Shown here one piece after another: positions 12,926 through 23,690 of a stretch of 64,000 bases of DNA (positions are counted from its first letter, which is position 1; each line of letters begins with the position of its first letter). Source of the DNA: Artemia franciscana. Lineage: Eukaryota; Arthropoda; Branchiopoda; Anostraca; Artemiidae. A program made the position numbers and the translations under genes. The notes below the pieces were generated by a model. That model made no database searches, had not been told where the DNA came from, and worked only from the letters and a program-made list of their open reading frames with translations. The stretch lies in NCBI RefSeq assembly GCF_032884065.1, contig NC_088883.1:29463355-29527354 (forward strand), read 5' to 3'.

Positions 12926-13090
12926 AAACTGTTCATTTTAGTTTTATTGATTTTATTCTATCGTAAGTTTTTTTTTCTTATTTGTATTGCTGAGGATGGC
13001 CCTTGGACATAGGGCCGAAATATTCATTCTAATTTGTTTCCCACTGTCTTAAAAAATTCCCTATTGTTCTTCTTGTTTTTGGTGTTTGTC
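12926..13090 (+). repeat. Third copy of the Penelope-associated terminal segment
   Basis: This matches the reverse complement of 12258-12414: 'gttcattttagttttattga', then 'cttatttgtattgctgagga', then 'aaaaattccctattgttctt'. It is in direct orientation relative to the right arm at 12408. Confidence 0.8.
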
Positions 13091-13310
13091 CTTCTATGAA
13101 GGGTTCCCACCTCCTCATTACCTTAGTCTTTACGATAAAATTGTTGGCACTTTTAAAAAAGCTTCCTATTCTAATTAAAAAGCCCTCATGTTTCAGTAAA
13201 CACTCTTAAACAACTGGGAAAAACAGTCAAACTTTAGCGTAAAGAGCAATTTATGAAGGAGGGGTTCATCCTTGATATTTGGAGGGGAGATCCCTCCCCC
13301 TAGTAGATTA
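13091..13310 (+). mobile_element. PHE fragment
   Basis: A diverged copy of the second inverted pair of PHE: 'ctcattaccttagtctttac' ... 'ctttagcgtaaagagc', with a 'gaaggaggggttcatcc' shoulder. Only about 220 bp survives. Confidence 0.6.
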
Positions 13311-13540
13311 GTGCCTTAATCTATTTACATTGAGCCCTGTCCCTAGTTTTAAAGGGTGCCCGTCATTCCATAAGAGCCAGCAGGTGCACGTCATAGGGAA
13401 TGTTTTCAGATGCATTTTATGCTATAGGAGTTGAGGTTGTTGTAATCTTGCATGAGTTGATGGACTTGTTGAGTGATGCAATCTTGCGTGATATGCTAGA
13501 CTTCAGGGGTCGGCGGGGAAGTCTCGCTTGTAACTGAGAA

Positions 13541-13950
13541 GGGCACAGATGTGGATGTTACGTAATGATGGGCACATGTGGGTGTTACGTATTTAAACGT
13601 GACTGTTATGTAATAATATTGGACATGTGGGATTTCATGTAATGATGGTGCACATGTGGGATGTGACGCAATCTTACACGTAGGTGTAACGTAATTATGG
13701 GGGCACACGTGCGTGTTATGTATTGACGTCACAAACGTGAGATTTTACGTAATAACGGCGCAAGTGTGGAATGTTATGTAACACGTTGCACACATGGGAT
13801 GTGACATAATATTACGCGTGGATGTTACGTAATAATGGATGACACGTGCGTGTTACATAATGACAGCGCACACGTGGGAAGCTACGTAATGATAGCACAC
13901 ACGTGTGATGTTACGTAATGATGGTACACACATCTGTGTTACATAATACT
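13541..13950. repeat. ~30-35-bp minisatellite of TTACGTAAT and CACGTG motifs
   Basis: Roughly a dozen degenerate units of the form 'gatgttacgtaatgatgg' plus 'cacacgtggg' follow one another. Each unit carries versions of two palindromes, TTACGTAA and CACGTG. The reverse-strand open frame at 13496-13732 is a by-product (repeated Tyr-Val-Thr-Pro-Thr). No gene is inferred. Confidence 0.8.
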
Positions 13951-14095
13951 TTAAGAGATTTTTTTTAGGATTTTTTTTCTTTGAATGTGTTTTTTCTCCT
14001 TTCAGATCGTTTTTTTTTTTTTCAAGGCATTTTTTTCTTCAGGATTTCTTTTTTTTCAAGGTGTTCTTTTTTTTCAGGGTTTTTTTCCGTAGGAA
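13951..14095. repeat. T-rich low-complexity array
   Basis: Poly-T runs are spaced by 'caaggcat', 'caggatttc', 'caaggtgttc' and 'cagggt' at roughly 25-30-bp intervals. This is a degenerate homopolymer minisatellite. Confidence 0.7.
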
Positions 14096-14625
14096 ACCTT
14101 TATATTTTAATGATTTTTACCCCCATTACGATTCCAAAGGGCCATTTCCAGCCAAGGCATCTGCGCCCTATTCAGTTGGACTAAAAGTCTTTTTGTAATA
14201 TTATGTTTCAGGAAATAGATTCTATGAAATCACCAATTCTACACGCGAAAAATCCCCTGCTTACGCATACTAGAAAGATCAAGCAATTGATTACATGTTT
14301 CTTACGGCTTCAAAAATTGGGATGTAGAGTGTAAATCAAATAATACTGTTTGGTTCTATTTGAAGTGCACCTGCTTGCTAAGTAATCCTTTAGGAGGGTA
14401 TTACAAACCCAGACAAAACGAATCTTCACAATGCATTCACTTCCATCCTAAAATTTTGCAGGGCCCTTCTTAGAGAATTTCTTGAGGTGTTATATTGGAG
14501 AATGATATAAACTTGTTCGAAACATAGAAAAATACTCCTTCTTGGAGAATTTTAAATATGTTTCCTTAAAAAATGACCCAAGTTTGCTCAAAATATAGGA
14601 AAATGTGGGCACAAGACATGTGACA

Positions 14626-14628
<3 letters not shown>
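14096..14628. other. Unannotated AT-rich segment
   Basis: 'ctccttcttggagaatttta' and relatives near 14465-14560 are weakly repeated twice. No gene is recognised. Confidence 0.35.

Positions 14629-14629
<1 letters not shown>

Positions 14630-14690
<61 letters not shown>
14630..14690. repeat. (TA)n microsatellite
   Basis: About 60 bp of TA dinucleotide, followed by degenerate 'gtattacatatgtatta'. Confidence 0.95.
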
Positions 14691-14694
<4 letters not shown>

Positions 14695-14799
14695 TACATA
14701 TGTATTATATATATACATATGTATTATTTTTCTCAATTCTCGGCCTCTGACACTCAATGGCTGACCTACCCACTAGCGAGCAATTCCAGGGGAGGGGAA

Positions 14800-15182
14800 T
14801 ATTTTAGTACATAAAAATTTTATTAATAAAAAAAAATTGTAAAACATTACTAAAACACAGAAAAGGCAGTTAAAACTGAACAATGGAAAAAACATAACCT
14901 GACGAAAACCTAACATAGAACAACAATCAAAAAGAGGAAAGTTTTTTGTTCATACAAATTTAACTAATAACAAACAAATTTAAAAAATATTATTGAAACA
15001 CAGAAAAAGCAGTTAAAACTCAACAATGGAAAAAAACAAAACATGGAAAAAACCTGACACGAGATAAAATATAACCTAAAAGAACAATTTTTTTGTACAT
15101 AAATTCTTTATTAATTAAAAAGTATAATTAAAACATTGAAAAAATAGTTAAAATACAAAAAGAGAAAAGAAAAACCTGAAAA
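14800..15182. repeat. ~140-bp diverged tandem repeat, three units
   Basis: Units start near 14806, 14945 and 15091 with 'gtacataaaaattttattaa'-like sequence. Each contains an 'aaaacattactaaaacacag' / 'agttaaaac' core and ends in A-rich 'aacctga' sequence. Nothing is coded. Confidence 0.65.
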
Positions 15183-15185
15183 AAC

Positions 15186-15473
15186 AGCAACTTCACGAAT
15201 GTTATCCTACGATAATTCCATCCATATTCCACCCTGTCAAATTCTAAACTCTTCAGTATAGTATTCAACTGTCCCTGAAAAGTTTCTTTCAAATTCTCAT
15301 CCTGGAGTCTACTAACATCACTTTCCGAAAAGTAGTTACTCTTCAGAAATTTCAACTTTAAATTAACTCTAGACACTACCAGATGGTGGTTTTTACTTTT
15401 AACATCAATAACAGTACTTGTATATGCTCTAGTACCCTATATTGATCATGCCATTCTTCGGTTTACAATCACA
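15186..15473 (-). pseudogene. RTE-like LINE fragment (end of endonuclease to start of RT)
   Basis: The reverse-strand peptide 'NLKLKFLKSNYFSESDVSRL' and the following 'QDENLKETFQGQLNT' match the forward LINE at about 20945-21050 ('DLKLKFQKDNYLPEN' ... 'RLQDENLREIFQE'). Upstream coding at 15380-15473 also matches ('GTRAYTSTVIDVKSKNHHLV'). The fragment abuts the PHE that begins at 15474. Confidence 0.8.
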
Positions 15474-16488
15474 TCAAACAGTTCGTGGGAACAAACTGTA
15501 GAAAGGAGCGACCCGGTTCAATAGTAACTGAAACTCAATAAATTGGAATTTCGTTATCAATAGACACATCAAAAGAAACAGATTTTTATGCTGATTTTTA
15601 ATATGTAAATTACATCAAATTCAATCTTACCTATCAAAAGTTAAGGGCCTGAAAAAATTTGCCTTATTTTCAATAAAGGGGAAAACACACCCTAAAAGTA
15701 ATAAAATCTTAATGAAAAACTCTCCAGCACATTCAGTGGATCAGAAAACTTTACTGTAGAGGGATTGAAGCTCCTACCTGCAAAAAACATGGAATTTTTT
15801 TTTGCCAGAAGAAAGATCAGGGATGCGTGTTTATCATTATTTTTTTCCCAGGGATTATTATATTGACTCAGCGGCCCTAGAATATCTTGGGCCGATGGGC
15901 CTAGATGGGTCATTATAATGGAAATCAAAAGTTCTAGTACTTTTTTCAAGCGACCAAAAAGTTGGAGAGCAATGAGGCCCCCTCCCACGTTAATTTTTTC
16001 TCAAGGTCACCGGATCAAAATTCTGAGATTTTCTGAGAATGTTCTGCATAGTCGGAAAATCTAATAACGATATCTTTGAGGATTACTTAATCCCCCAAAG
16101 TCCCCCAGAGAAGGGCTGCAAGTTATAATCTGACCATGAAGGAATTAATAACGGGAGAAGAGAATTTCCATGAAGGGGGGTTCTGGATTTTCCAGTATTA
16201 GCCAAAAAAAAACAATGATAAACTATATAAGAAAACAAGTTTTTTCCACTGTAAGCAAGGAGCAACAATAAAACTTCAAACGAACCAAAATTATAACTTA
16301 TATGAAGGAGCTCGTTCCCTCCTCAATACCTTTCTCTTTACGCTAAAGTATGCTTAGTAATTTTAAAAGAGATATATATTCTAATTAAACGGCATTTGTG
16401 ATTCTGCGGTAATTCTTAAAGAGTTGGAACAAAATTATAACTTTAGTGTAAAGAGCGAGGTATTGACGAGGGGGCAAACCCCCTCATA
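15474..16488 (-). mobile_element. PHE copy C, 3' half, reverse strand
   Basis: This reads as the reverse complement of the PHE tail and body, starting at 'atcaaacagttcgtgggaac' and running to the second inverted pair ('ctttacgctaaag' near 16335, 'ctttagtgtaaagagcgagg' near 16441). It ends 'ccctcata' at 16488, where the Helitron begins. The rest of the same copy resumes at 19651. Confidence 0.85.
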
Positions 16489-16640
16489 TCTATATATATA
16501 TAAATAAGTTGTCTGTCTGTGTGTCTGTCTGTCAGGTCACGTCATGTTTCTGTGTCGACTGACGTCTTGAAGTTAGTTGTCGTCATTTTTGCTATGACGG
16601 TGACGTCATTAAAGATATTTAATCATGAAGTTAGTTGAAT

Positions 16641-16970
16641 ATGATACATCGACCTTGCGGTGCACTGAACGAAAATTCACCATGCATGGCCAAAGGAAGG
16701 TGCACAAGGCAATATCCTCGACTTTTAGTATCAAACACAATAACTGGCAATGATGGTTACCCACAATATAGAAGAAGATCTACTGAAGATGGCGGTAAAA
16801 CAGCAATAATAAAGAAGCATAACGGTACCACCATCGAAGTATATAACCAGTGGGTTGTTCCATATTCCCTATTATTATCAAAAACATTTAATGCACACAT
16901 AAACGTTGAATAATGTAACTCCGTAAAGGCAATCAAATACATATGTAAATACGTCAACAAAGGCAGTGAC
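16641..16970 (+). pseudogene. Helitron Rep domain remnant with the two-tyrosine motif
   Basis: Rep (HUH) proteins nick DNA and start rolling-circle transposition of Helitrons. The visible part starts 'MIHRPCGALNENSPCMAKG', continues through 'YPQYRRR' and reaches the tyrosine motif 'YICKYVNKG' at 16938-16964, with tyrosines at 16938 and 16950. A TAA at 16911-16913 replaces one codon just before that motif. The His-hydrophobe-His metal site, which lies upstream in intact Rep, is absent because of the 5' deletion. The frame then runs straight into the helicase. The protein cannot act as a nickase. Confidence 0.85.
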
Positions 16971-19298
16971 ATGGCAGTTTTTGGCTTGCAGCCCGAAATC
17001 AAAGATTTCGACGAAATCGTACAATATCAGGCTGGAAGATACATAAGCAGTAATGAAGCTGTTTGGCGAATTCTTTCATTTCCGATACATGAACGCAGTC
17101 CAGCTGTTATTCACTTAGCGGTACATTTACAGAATGGTCAACGTGTTAATTTTACGGAAACCAACGTGCAACAAATAGCCCTGAATCCACCGGATACAAC
17201 ATTAACAGCTTTTTTTTCGCTTTGCAAAAATGATTCTTTTGCAAAAAAACTGTTGTATACTGAAGTGCCTTCGTATTACACGTGGAATACTAAAAATAAA
17301 GTATTTGAACGTCGAAAACAGGGTAAGTCAGTCGACGGCCAACCTACCATCTTCAAAGATACCACGATAGGAAGACACTACACCGTTCATCCCAATCAAC
17401 ATGAATGCTTCTTTCTACGCCTGCTTTTGGTGAATGTACCCGGTCCGACATCTTTTGAAAATTTGAGAACTGTAAACGGTACTATACATGACACTTACCG
17501 TAGTGCATGCCAAGCTCTGAATTTATTGGAGAAAGACCAACACTGGGATAACTGCATCAATGACGCGTGCGAAACGTCAACCCCAAGTCAAATTCGTACA
17601 TTGTTTGGCATCATTTTAACAACTTGCTCTCCATCAGCTCCTACAGAGTTATGGGAAAAATATAAGTCAAAAATGTCCGAAGATATACTCCATCGAAAAC
17701 AGTTAGAGACGTCAGATATGACTTTTGATTTTACATCAGAAATTTATAACTACACTTTAGTTATTATAGAAGATTTGTGCGTACGTATGGCAAACAAACC
17801 TCTTCAGGAATTGGGAATGCCTTCACCTAACCGTATCGCTGCTGTTTCGACATGTGTAGAATTGGATCGTGAACAAAGTTACAGTACGAGTGATCTATTG
17901 TCGTACGCACAAAATAACATTTCCAAGTTAACGTCGGAACAAAAAGACATTTATGATACGATAATGCATTGCGTCGATAACAACGTTGGAGAAATTTTCT
18001 TTTTGGATGCGCCAGGAGGTACTGGTAAAACGTTTGTGATAAAACTGATTCTGGCATCAATTCGATCAAAAAATGATATAGCGTTGGCAATTGCGTCGTC
18101 CGGAATAGCCGCAACATTGCTGCCTGGTGGAAGAACTGCTCATTCCGCTTTGAAATTGCCTCTGAATTTGCATTCTACAGAAACTCCCACGTGCAATATT
18201 TCCAAATCATCTGGGATGGGTAAAGTATTGCAGCAATGCAAACTTATTATTTGGGATGAGTGCACAATGGCACACAAAAAATCGCTCGAGGCTCTGGATC
18301 AATGCTTGAAAGATTTGAGAGGGAAGTCGAAACCCTTTGGCAGCACATAAATATTGCTTGCGGGAGATTTCAGGCAAACATTACCTATAATACCTAGATC
18401 AACTCCTTCAGACGAAATGAATGCTTGCCTGAAAAATTCTAATTTATGGGCACACGTAAAAATATTAAAATTAACTACAAATATGCGTGTCCGATTGCAA
18501 AACGATGACTCTGGTCAAAAATTTTCAGATCAATTGCTGGCAATTGGAAACAGAAAGCTCCCACTAGACTCAATTTCAGGACGTATACAACTACCTGCTG
18601 ATTTCTGTAATTTAGTGACGTCCAAAAATGAATTGATTGAAAAAGTATTTCCGAATATTCTAAAAAATAATAAAAATAATAAATGGCTAAGTGAAAGAGC
18701 GATTCTCGTACCCAAAAATATAGAAGTCCACGAAATCAACAATATTGTTTTGACCAAGATTCGAGACCAGGCAGTCCTTTACAAGTCAGTCGACACAGTT
18801 TTGGAACCAAATGAAGCGGTTAATTATCCATCTGAATTTTGAAATTCCATAGATCTTTCAGGGTTTCCACCACACGTGTTACAACTAAAAATAGGCGTAC
18901 GAATAATACTTTTAAGAAATATCAACATACCAAAGCTTTGCAATGGCACGCGACTTGCCGTAAAAAAAACAATGGAAAACCTAATAGAGGCCACAATCTT
19001 GACAGGGCCTTTTGAGGGTGAGGCTGTTCTTATCCCTCGCATTCCCATGATTCCAACGGATCTGCCTTTTCAATTTAAAAGATTGCAATTCCCAATTCGA
19101 TTAGCATTTGCAATCACCATTAACAAAGCTCAAGGTCAATCATTAGAAAAATGTGGTATAGATCTTAATACTGATTGTTTTTCCCATGGACAATTGTACG
19201 TTGCATGTTCGAGGGTCGGTAAACCTGACAATCTATTTATATGCAGCGACAATTGGACAGCGAAGAATGTTGTATATTCGCAAGTTTTACGCAGTTAA
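16971..19298 (+). pseudogene. Helitron PIF1-type helicase, two in-frame stops
   Basis: This is the helicase half of a Helitron Rep-helicase, which unwinds the strand during rolling-circle transfer. One frame is kept from 16641 to 19298. In the helicase part it is interrupted only by a TAA at 18348-18350 and a TGA at 18840-18842. Motifs appear in order: Walker A GGTGKT (18015-18032), Walker B 'IIWDE' (18246-18260), 'LAGDFRQTLPII' (from about 18357), 'RLAFAITINKAQGQSLEKCG' (about 19099-19160) and 'HGQLYVACSRVGKPDNLFI' (about 19188-19245). The segment before Walker A (16971-17930) is the usual Rep-helicase linker. No frameshift is present, so decay is recent or slow. Confidence 0.92.
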
Positions 19299-19614
19299 TT
19301 TGTATTGTATCTATCTATCTATCTATCTATATAAAAACGAGTTGTGTGTATGCATGTTTGTTTGTTTGTAAAAAGAGCGTTTGCATATGAGGTCATTATT
19401 AGTACATACGGCTTTGTATATGCACAGACAATGGGAAAGCCAAGAATGTTGTATATTCGCAATTTTTACGTAGTTTGAAACACATATATAAATCTATCTA
19501 TCTTCACAGGTGGGACACAGGGACACAACTACAATGGCGCGTAACTAATATGGCGCGTAACGACTTACGCGCGCGGGGGGGCTTGGGGGGGCGCTAAGCG
19601 CCCCACCAACTAGG
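19299..19614 (+). repeat. Helitron 3' region with a nested second Helitron end
   Basis: After the helicase stop comes '(tatc)n' and 'tataaaaacgagttgtgtg', which resembles a Helitron 5' end. About 40 nt further on, the last ~60 bp of the helicase gene are repeated ('atgcacagacaatgggaaag' ... 'gttgtatattcgca' near 19450). A smaller non-autonomous Helitron probably inserted here and brought its own 3' region. Then follow 'cacaggtgggacacagggac', 'atggcgcgtaac' and a second GC-rich hairpin (19590-19604). Confidence 0.6.
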
Positions 19615-19650
19615 TGTTGGAGTGGCGCGAAGCGCCACTCCAACAGCTAT

Positions 19651-20222
19651 TGTGTAATAAAAATATACAAATATAGAAGTTAGTTACGTAAGTTAATTTG
19701 TAACTGACGCATATTTATTACTAATAAAAAGTTCGTAAATAAAATCAAAAGTTCCAGTGTTCTTTTTAAGTAACCAAAAAATTAGAGGGCAACTAGGCCC
19801 CCCCCGCCCTTTTTCTCAAAATCGTCCGATCAAAACCTTGAGAAAGCCATTTAGCCAAAACAAGTAAAATTAATGTGCAAATTTGTTTTAATTATTCATG
19901 TACGTTGAGCCAAAATCAGAGCCTGCAATAATTCAAAAACGTTTAGAAATTAAACAAACAAAACTAGTTTTTTAACTGAAAGTAAGGAGCGACATCAAAA
20001 CTCAAAACGAACAGAAATTATTCTGTATATAAAGGGGGCTGTCCCCTCCTCAACGCCCCGCTCTTTACGCTATCTACTTTTTAAGACAATATAGAACTTT
20101 AGCATATAGAGCAAGGCGTTGAGGCAGAGACAGTCCCTTTCATATACGGAATAAAATTCTGTTCATTTTAAGTTTTAATGTCGCTCGTTAGTTTCAGTTA
20201 AAGAACTTTCTTTTTTTTTTGT
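19651..20222 (-). mobile_element. PHE copy C, 5' half, reverse strand
   Basis: This continues the copy interrupted at 16488. It holds the body ('caaaagttccagtgttcttt', 'gagggcaactaggcc') and then the head palindrome at about 19970-20222, with arms 'aactgaaagtaaggagcgac' (19975) and 'gtcgctcgttagtttcagtt' (20180). Confidence 0.88.
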
Positions 20223-20374
20223 TTAATAATCAATAGTGTTTGCTGTCTTACCATCAGATGTGAATTCCATGTTAACTGGTTGGCCATTTTATAACCAAAC
20301 ACCATATTACTCATATCCCAGGGGTAGGAAGCATGAAATTAGGTAACATAGAATTTGTTTACTCAGGCAGGAAG

Positions 20375-20992
20375 GATTGGGTACATAGGCAGGGATTCGG
20401 GCTCATGGATGAGTAAGGAAGCTGCTAAGTCCTGTTTAGGCTGGGAAGGTATTAATAATAGAATACAAATTGCTCATTTCATGATTAAAAAGTCCAGGGT
20501 ATCAGTTAGATGCCCCTGTTGAACCAACTAACTATACTAGTGACTTAGATGAATTTTACTTACAGATACAGGAGCAAATAGACAGGGTACCCAGGTAGAA
20601 ATATTGTGTTTTTACTAGGAGATTTTAACGCCTAGATTGGTAGAAATAGGGATAGATGGTATCCTACTCTAGGTAAATTTGTTGTAGGAAAAGAAAACAG
20701 TAATGGCTACAGATTTTTGCAATTTTGTAGGTATTACAACTTAGTTATAACCAATATGGTGTTTGGTCATAAAATGGCCCATAAGTTGACATGGTATTCA
20801 CGGGATGGTAAGACAGCAAACCTTATTAATTATGTTATTTTAAACAGAAGACTAGCAGGATCAGTAAAAGATACTAGGGTATATAGGAGTGCTGTTATTG
20901 ATTTTAAAAGTAAATATCACCATCTAGTAGCGTCTATGGTTGATTTAAAGCTGAAATTTCAGAAGGATAACTACCTGCCGGAAAATTTATGA
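20375..20992 (+). pseudogene. LINE AP-type endonuclease domain
   Basis: This domain nicks the target so that reverse transcription can be primed. Readable blocks are 'DWVHRQGFGLM' (near 20375), 'EAAKSCLGWEGINNRIQIAHF' (near 20420-20480), 'GDFNA' (about 20620, followed at once by a stop), 'WYSRDGKTANLINYVILNRR' (about 20793-20850) and 'DFKSKYHHLVASMV' (about 20900-20940). The DFNA and SDH-like motifs are those of the AP endonuclease fold, with the final SDH changed to SKYHH. Several stops and frameshifts make it non-functional. The first ~300 residues expected upstream are mostly missing. Confidence 0.8.
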
Positions 20993-21041
20993 TGTTGTTA
21001 GACTCCAGGATGAAAATTTGAGAGAAATCTTCCAGGAATAA

Positions 21042-23087
21042 TTGAATACTAAAATTGAAAGTTTAAAATTTGACAATGTGAAAGATGGATGGAATAATTT
21101 TAGAAAAGTTGCTTATGGTGTCTTAAGGAAGACTGTTAAGACTACAACTAAGAATATTAGTAAAAAAGTCTTATGTTTAATAAAGAGCAGAAGGGGTTTG
21201 TACAAGAATTATCTGAGTGATAGATCATATGAAAACAAAAGGAATTTAAAGAAAGTGGAGAAATTATTAAAATATGAACTAAGGAAATGTGAAGTGGAGG
21301 CCATGGATATAATTGCTGAAGATCCGGAATATGCAGCTAGACGGCACAATAGTAAAATATTATACTGGCATGTTAATAAATTGAGAGGGAATAGTCAATC
21401 CAGACTAGTCCCAGTTAAAGATAGGAATAGGGCCACAATTATTGATAAGGAAAGAGTTAAAGGGAGATAGGCGGAACATTTTGAGAATCTGCTAAACCGA
21501 GATATAGTTGCAGGAAAAGATATGGATGAAAATGAAAAGGTTTGTGATACCTTGGCTGTAAAGGAAGATTTGTTTTGTGAGGAATAATTAGCGACAGTAC
21601 TACAAGGATTAAAAATAATAAGGCCCCAGGTGCTGATAGTGTGATAAATGAGTTTCTTAAATATGATGGCTCTGAGGTTAGGAATAAGCTACTGAAGATT
21701 CTGAATATGGTTTTTGAAAAAGAGGATGTATCTAATGATTTTAGGAAAACCTTAATTAAGCCACTGTATAAGAAAGGTGACAAGAGTGAGTGTCGTAATT
21801 ATCGAAGAATTAGTATGGTCTCTGTAGGTAGTAAATTATTTAGTAATAGGATAATTTTTAGACTGAGAGAGGCTGTAGACAAAGTTTTGAGAGAAGAACA
21901 GTGCGGTTTTAGAAAAGGAAGAGGATGTGTCGATCAAGTTTTCACTCTTAGGTTAACAATTGAGAAGTCCCCTCGTTGTCAAACACCTTTGGTCCTCAGT
22001 TTTATCGATTATGAACAAGCGTTCGATTCTGTTGATAGAAGAGCTTTAGTAAAGGTCTTATTCTTATATGGTATACCAGACAAATACATTAAAGTGATTT
22101 GTGCTATGTACGAGAATAATACTGCTGCGGTTAAAGTAGGAAATGAGGTAAGCAACTGGTTTTGTATTAATTCAGGAGTTAAGCAGGGTTGTGTTCTATC
22201 CCCCTTGATATTGATCATTTTGATGGACTTCATCTTAAGGAGCACAGGAAAGGTAATTGGAGACCACGGAATCAAATGTGGATAAAAACCTTTTTTTGCC
22301 TTAGATTATGTTGATGATTTAAACATATTAGATGAAAGTGTGAGCAAAATGAATGAATTTTTAGAGGTTTTGCGAGTTCGGGTGCTATAATAGGTTTTAA
22401 AATTCATGCTAAGAAGACTAAGTCGTTAAGGCTAGGAAAAAGTGCAGATGAAAAGGTGACGTTGGGTAACGAAAAGATATATCAGGTGGGCAGCTTCGCT
22501 TACCTTGGTAGTATTATTAGTAAAGATGGTGGGAGCAAAGAAGATGTTAGGCTCAGGGTGTTTTTTCACAGTTAAAAAAGGTTTGGAAGAATAGGAAGAT
22601 AAGTCTGCAAACCAATATTAGAAAATTGGAAGCATTAGTGATGACAATGGTCAAATATGGCTCTGAAGCATGGGTGCTCCGAAAAGTGGACGAAAATTTA
22701 CTAGATGTTTTCCAAAGAAATTGCCTACGGATTGTTCTGGGTACCCGGGTGCCTGATCGTATTTTAAACAGTAGGTTGTAAGAAAAATGTGGTTCAATCC
22801 CGCTTTCTAGGGCTATAATGAAATAAAGGTTGAGATGGCTAGGCCACGTTCTGCGGATGAAGGATGACAGATAGCTGAAGATTGTCCTTTTTGGTCAACC
22901 AACTGTGGCTACACGGAAAGCAGGTCGTCCTCGTCTGGGGTGGGAGGATGTCATAAGTAAATATTTAAAGGAAAGGGGGACTTCCTGGGCAGGTGTAAAG
23001 AGGAAGGCCTTGAATATATTAGGTTGGAGGAGGAGCGTGCATAGCTGTGTTGGCCTCAGGTGGCTTAGTGCTGCAGTGAGTTATTAG
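21042..23087 (+). pseudogene. LINE reverse transcriptase, frameshifted
   Basis: Three open stretches make up one reverse transcriptase: 21042-21470, 21641-22285 and the tail to 23087. Motifs in order are 'RKTLIKPLYKKGDKSECRNY' (about 21742-21800), 'EEQCGFRKGRGCVDQVF' (about 21895-21945), the first catalytic block 'FIDYEQAFDSVDR' (about 22000-22040), 'GVKQGCVLSPL' (about 22180-22210), the catalytic YVDD (22307-22318, after a frame change) and 'FAYLGSIISKDGG' (about 22496-22535). The C-terminal region reads 'KYGSEAWVLRKVDEN', 'RLRWLGHVLRM' and 'AGRPRLGWEDV'. The layout is that of RTE-type elements. Multiple stops and frameshifts make it inactive. Confidence 0.87.
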
Positions 23088-23107
23088 TAGTAGTAATAGT
23101 AGGTTAT

Positions 23108-23690
23108 AACTAGATTGTTATACCAACAAAATTGCAACACTCTGTATCCATTTTCTTCTCCTTTACCAAACTCACCTGGACTAGGATACCATCTATTTTT
23201 ATTTCTACCAACCTGGGTGTTAAAATCTCATAAAAACACCATATTTCTACCTAGAACCCTGTCTATTTCTTTCTGTAACTGTTACTAAAATTCATCCGAA
23301 TCACTAGTATCTCCGTCAGTCGGCTCTCCAGGGGTATATACTATTATAACTGATACCCAGAACTTCTTAGCCATAAAATGAGTGATTACTATTCAAATTA
23401 TTTATACCTTCCCAGCCTAAACAAGACTTAGCAGCTTTCTGATTCATGCTGAGATACACTGCTTGTCGGTGTGCCCCATCCTCCCTGCCTGAGTAAAAAA
23501 AGTCTATATTACTTATCCCTGGGATATGAGTTCCTGAAACTCCTTATAATTTGAAACTACTTATCCCTGCCTATCCCTTTTGAAACTACTTATCCCTGCC
23601 TGAGTAAAAAAAAGTCTACATTACTTATCCCTGGGATATGAGTTCCTGAAACTCCTTATAATTTCCAGGAAGGTATTTTCCAGGGGGGTT
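23108..23690 (-). pseudogene. Second RTE-like LINE endonuclease fragment
   Basis: On the reverse strand this matches the endonuclease region of the forward LINE. Examples are 'ggtatcctagtccaggt', 'gattttaacacccaggttgg' and 'agctgctaagtcttgtttag'. It lies tail-to-head against the forward LINE, whose (TAG)n tail ends 10 bp away. Inside it, about 110 bp containing 'ccctgggatatgagttcctg' is duplicated in tandem (23517 and 23626). Confidence 0.8.

Larger units (their letters stand above)
16489..19650 (+). mobile_element. Helitron, internally deleted, nested in PHE copy C
   Basis: The left end is 'TCTATATATATA', directly after an A. The right end is a GC-rich hairpin (stem 19615-19628 with 19632-19645, loop GAA) followed by GCTAT and then a T. 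These are Helitron hallmarks: 5' TC, a 3' hairpin upstream of a CTRR-like end, insertion between A and T, and no target duplication. Joining the flanks ('ccctcata' + 'tgtgtaataaaa') restores a continuous PHE. Inside are the C-terminal half of Rep and a full-length PIF1-type helicase. The N-terminal part of Rep is missing because a deletion joins the 5' end to mid-Rep near 16620-16640. The exact last base (CTA or CTAT) is uncertain. Confidence 0.92.
20250..23098 (+). mobile_element. RTE-like LINE with (TAG)n tail
   Basis: This non-LTR retrotransposon carries an AP-type endonuclease domain followed by a reverse transcriptase and a C-terminal 'RLRWLGHVLRM' region. It ends in degenerate TAG/TAA triplets ('tagtagtagtaatagtag', to 23098) instead of poly(A), as RTE-clade elements often do. 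The frame changes several times. At least six other partial copies lie in the window: 15186, 23108, 33016, 34845, 50030 and, more diverged, 41726. Confidence 0.85.
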
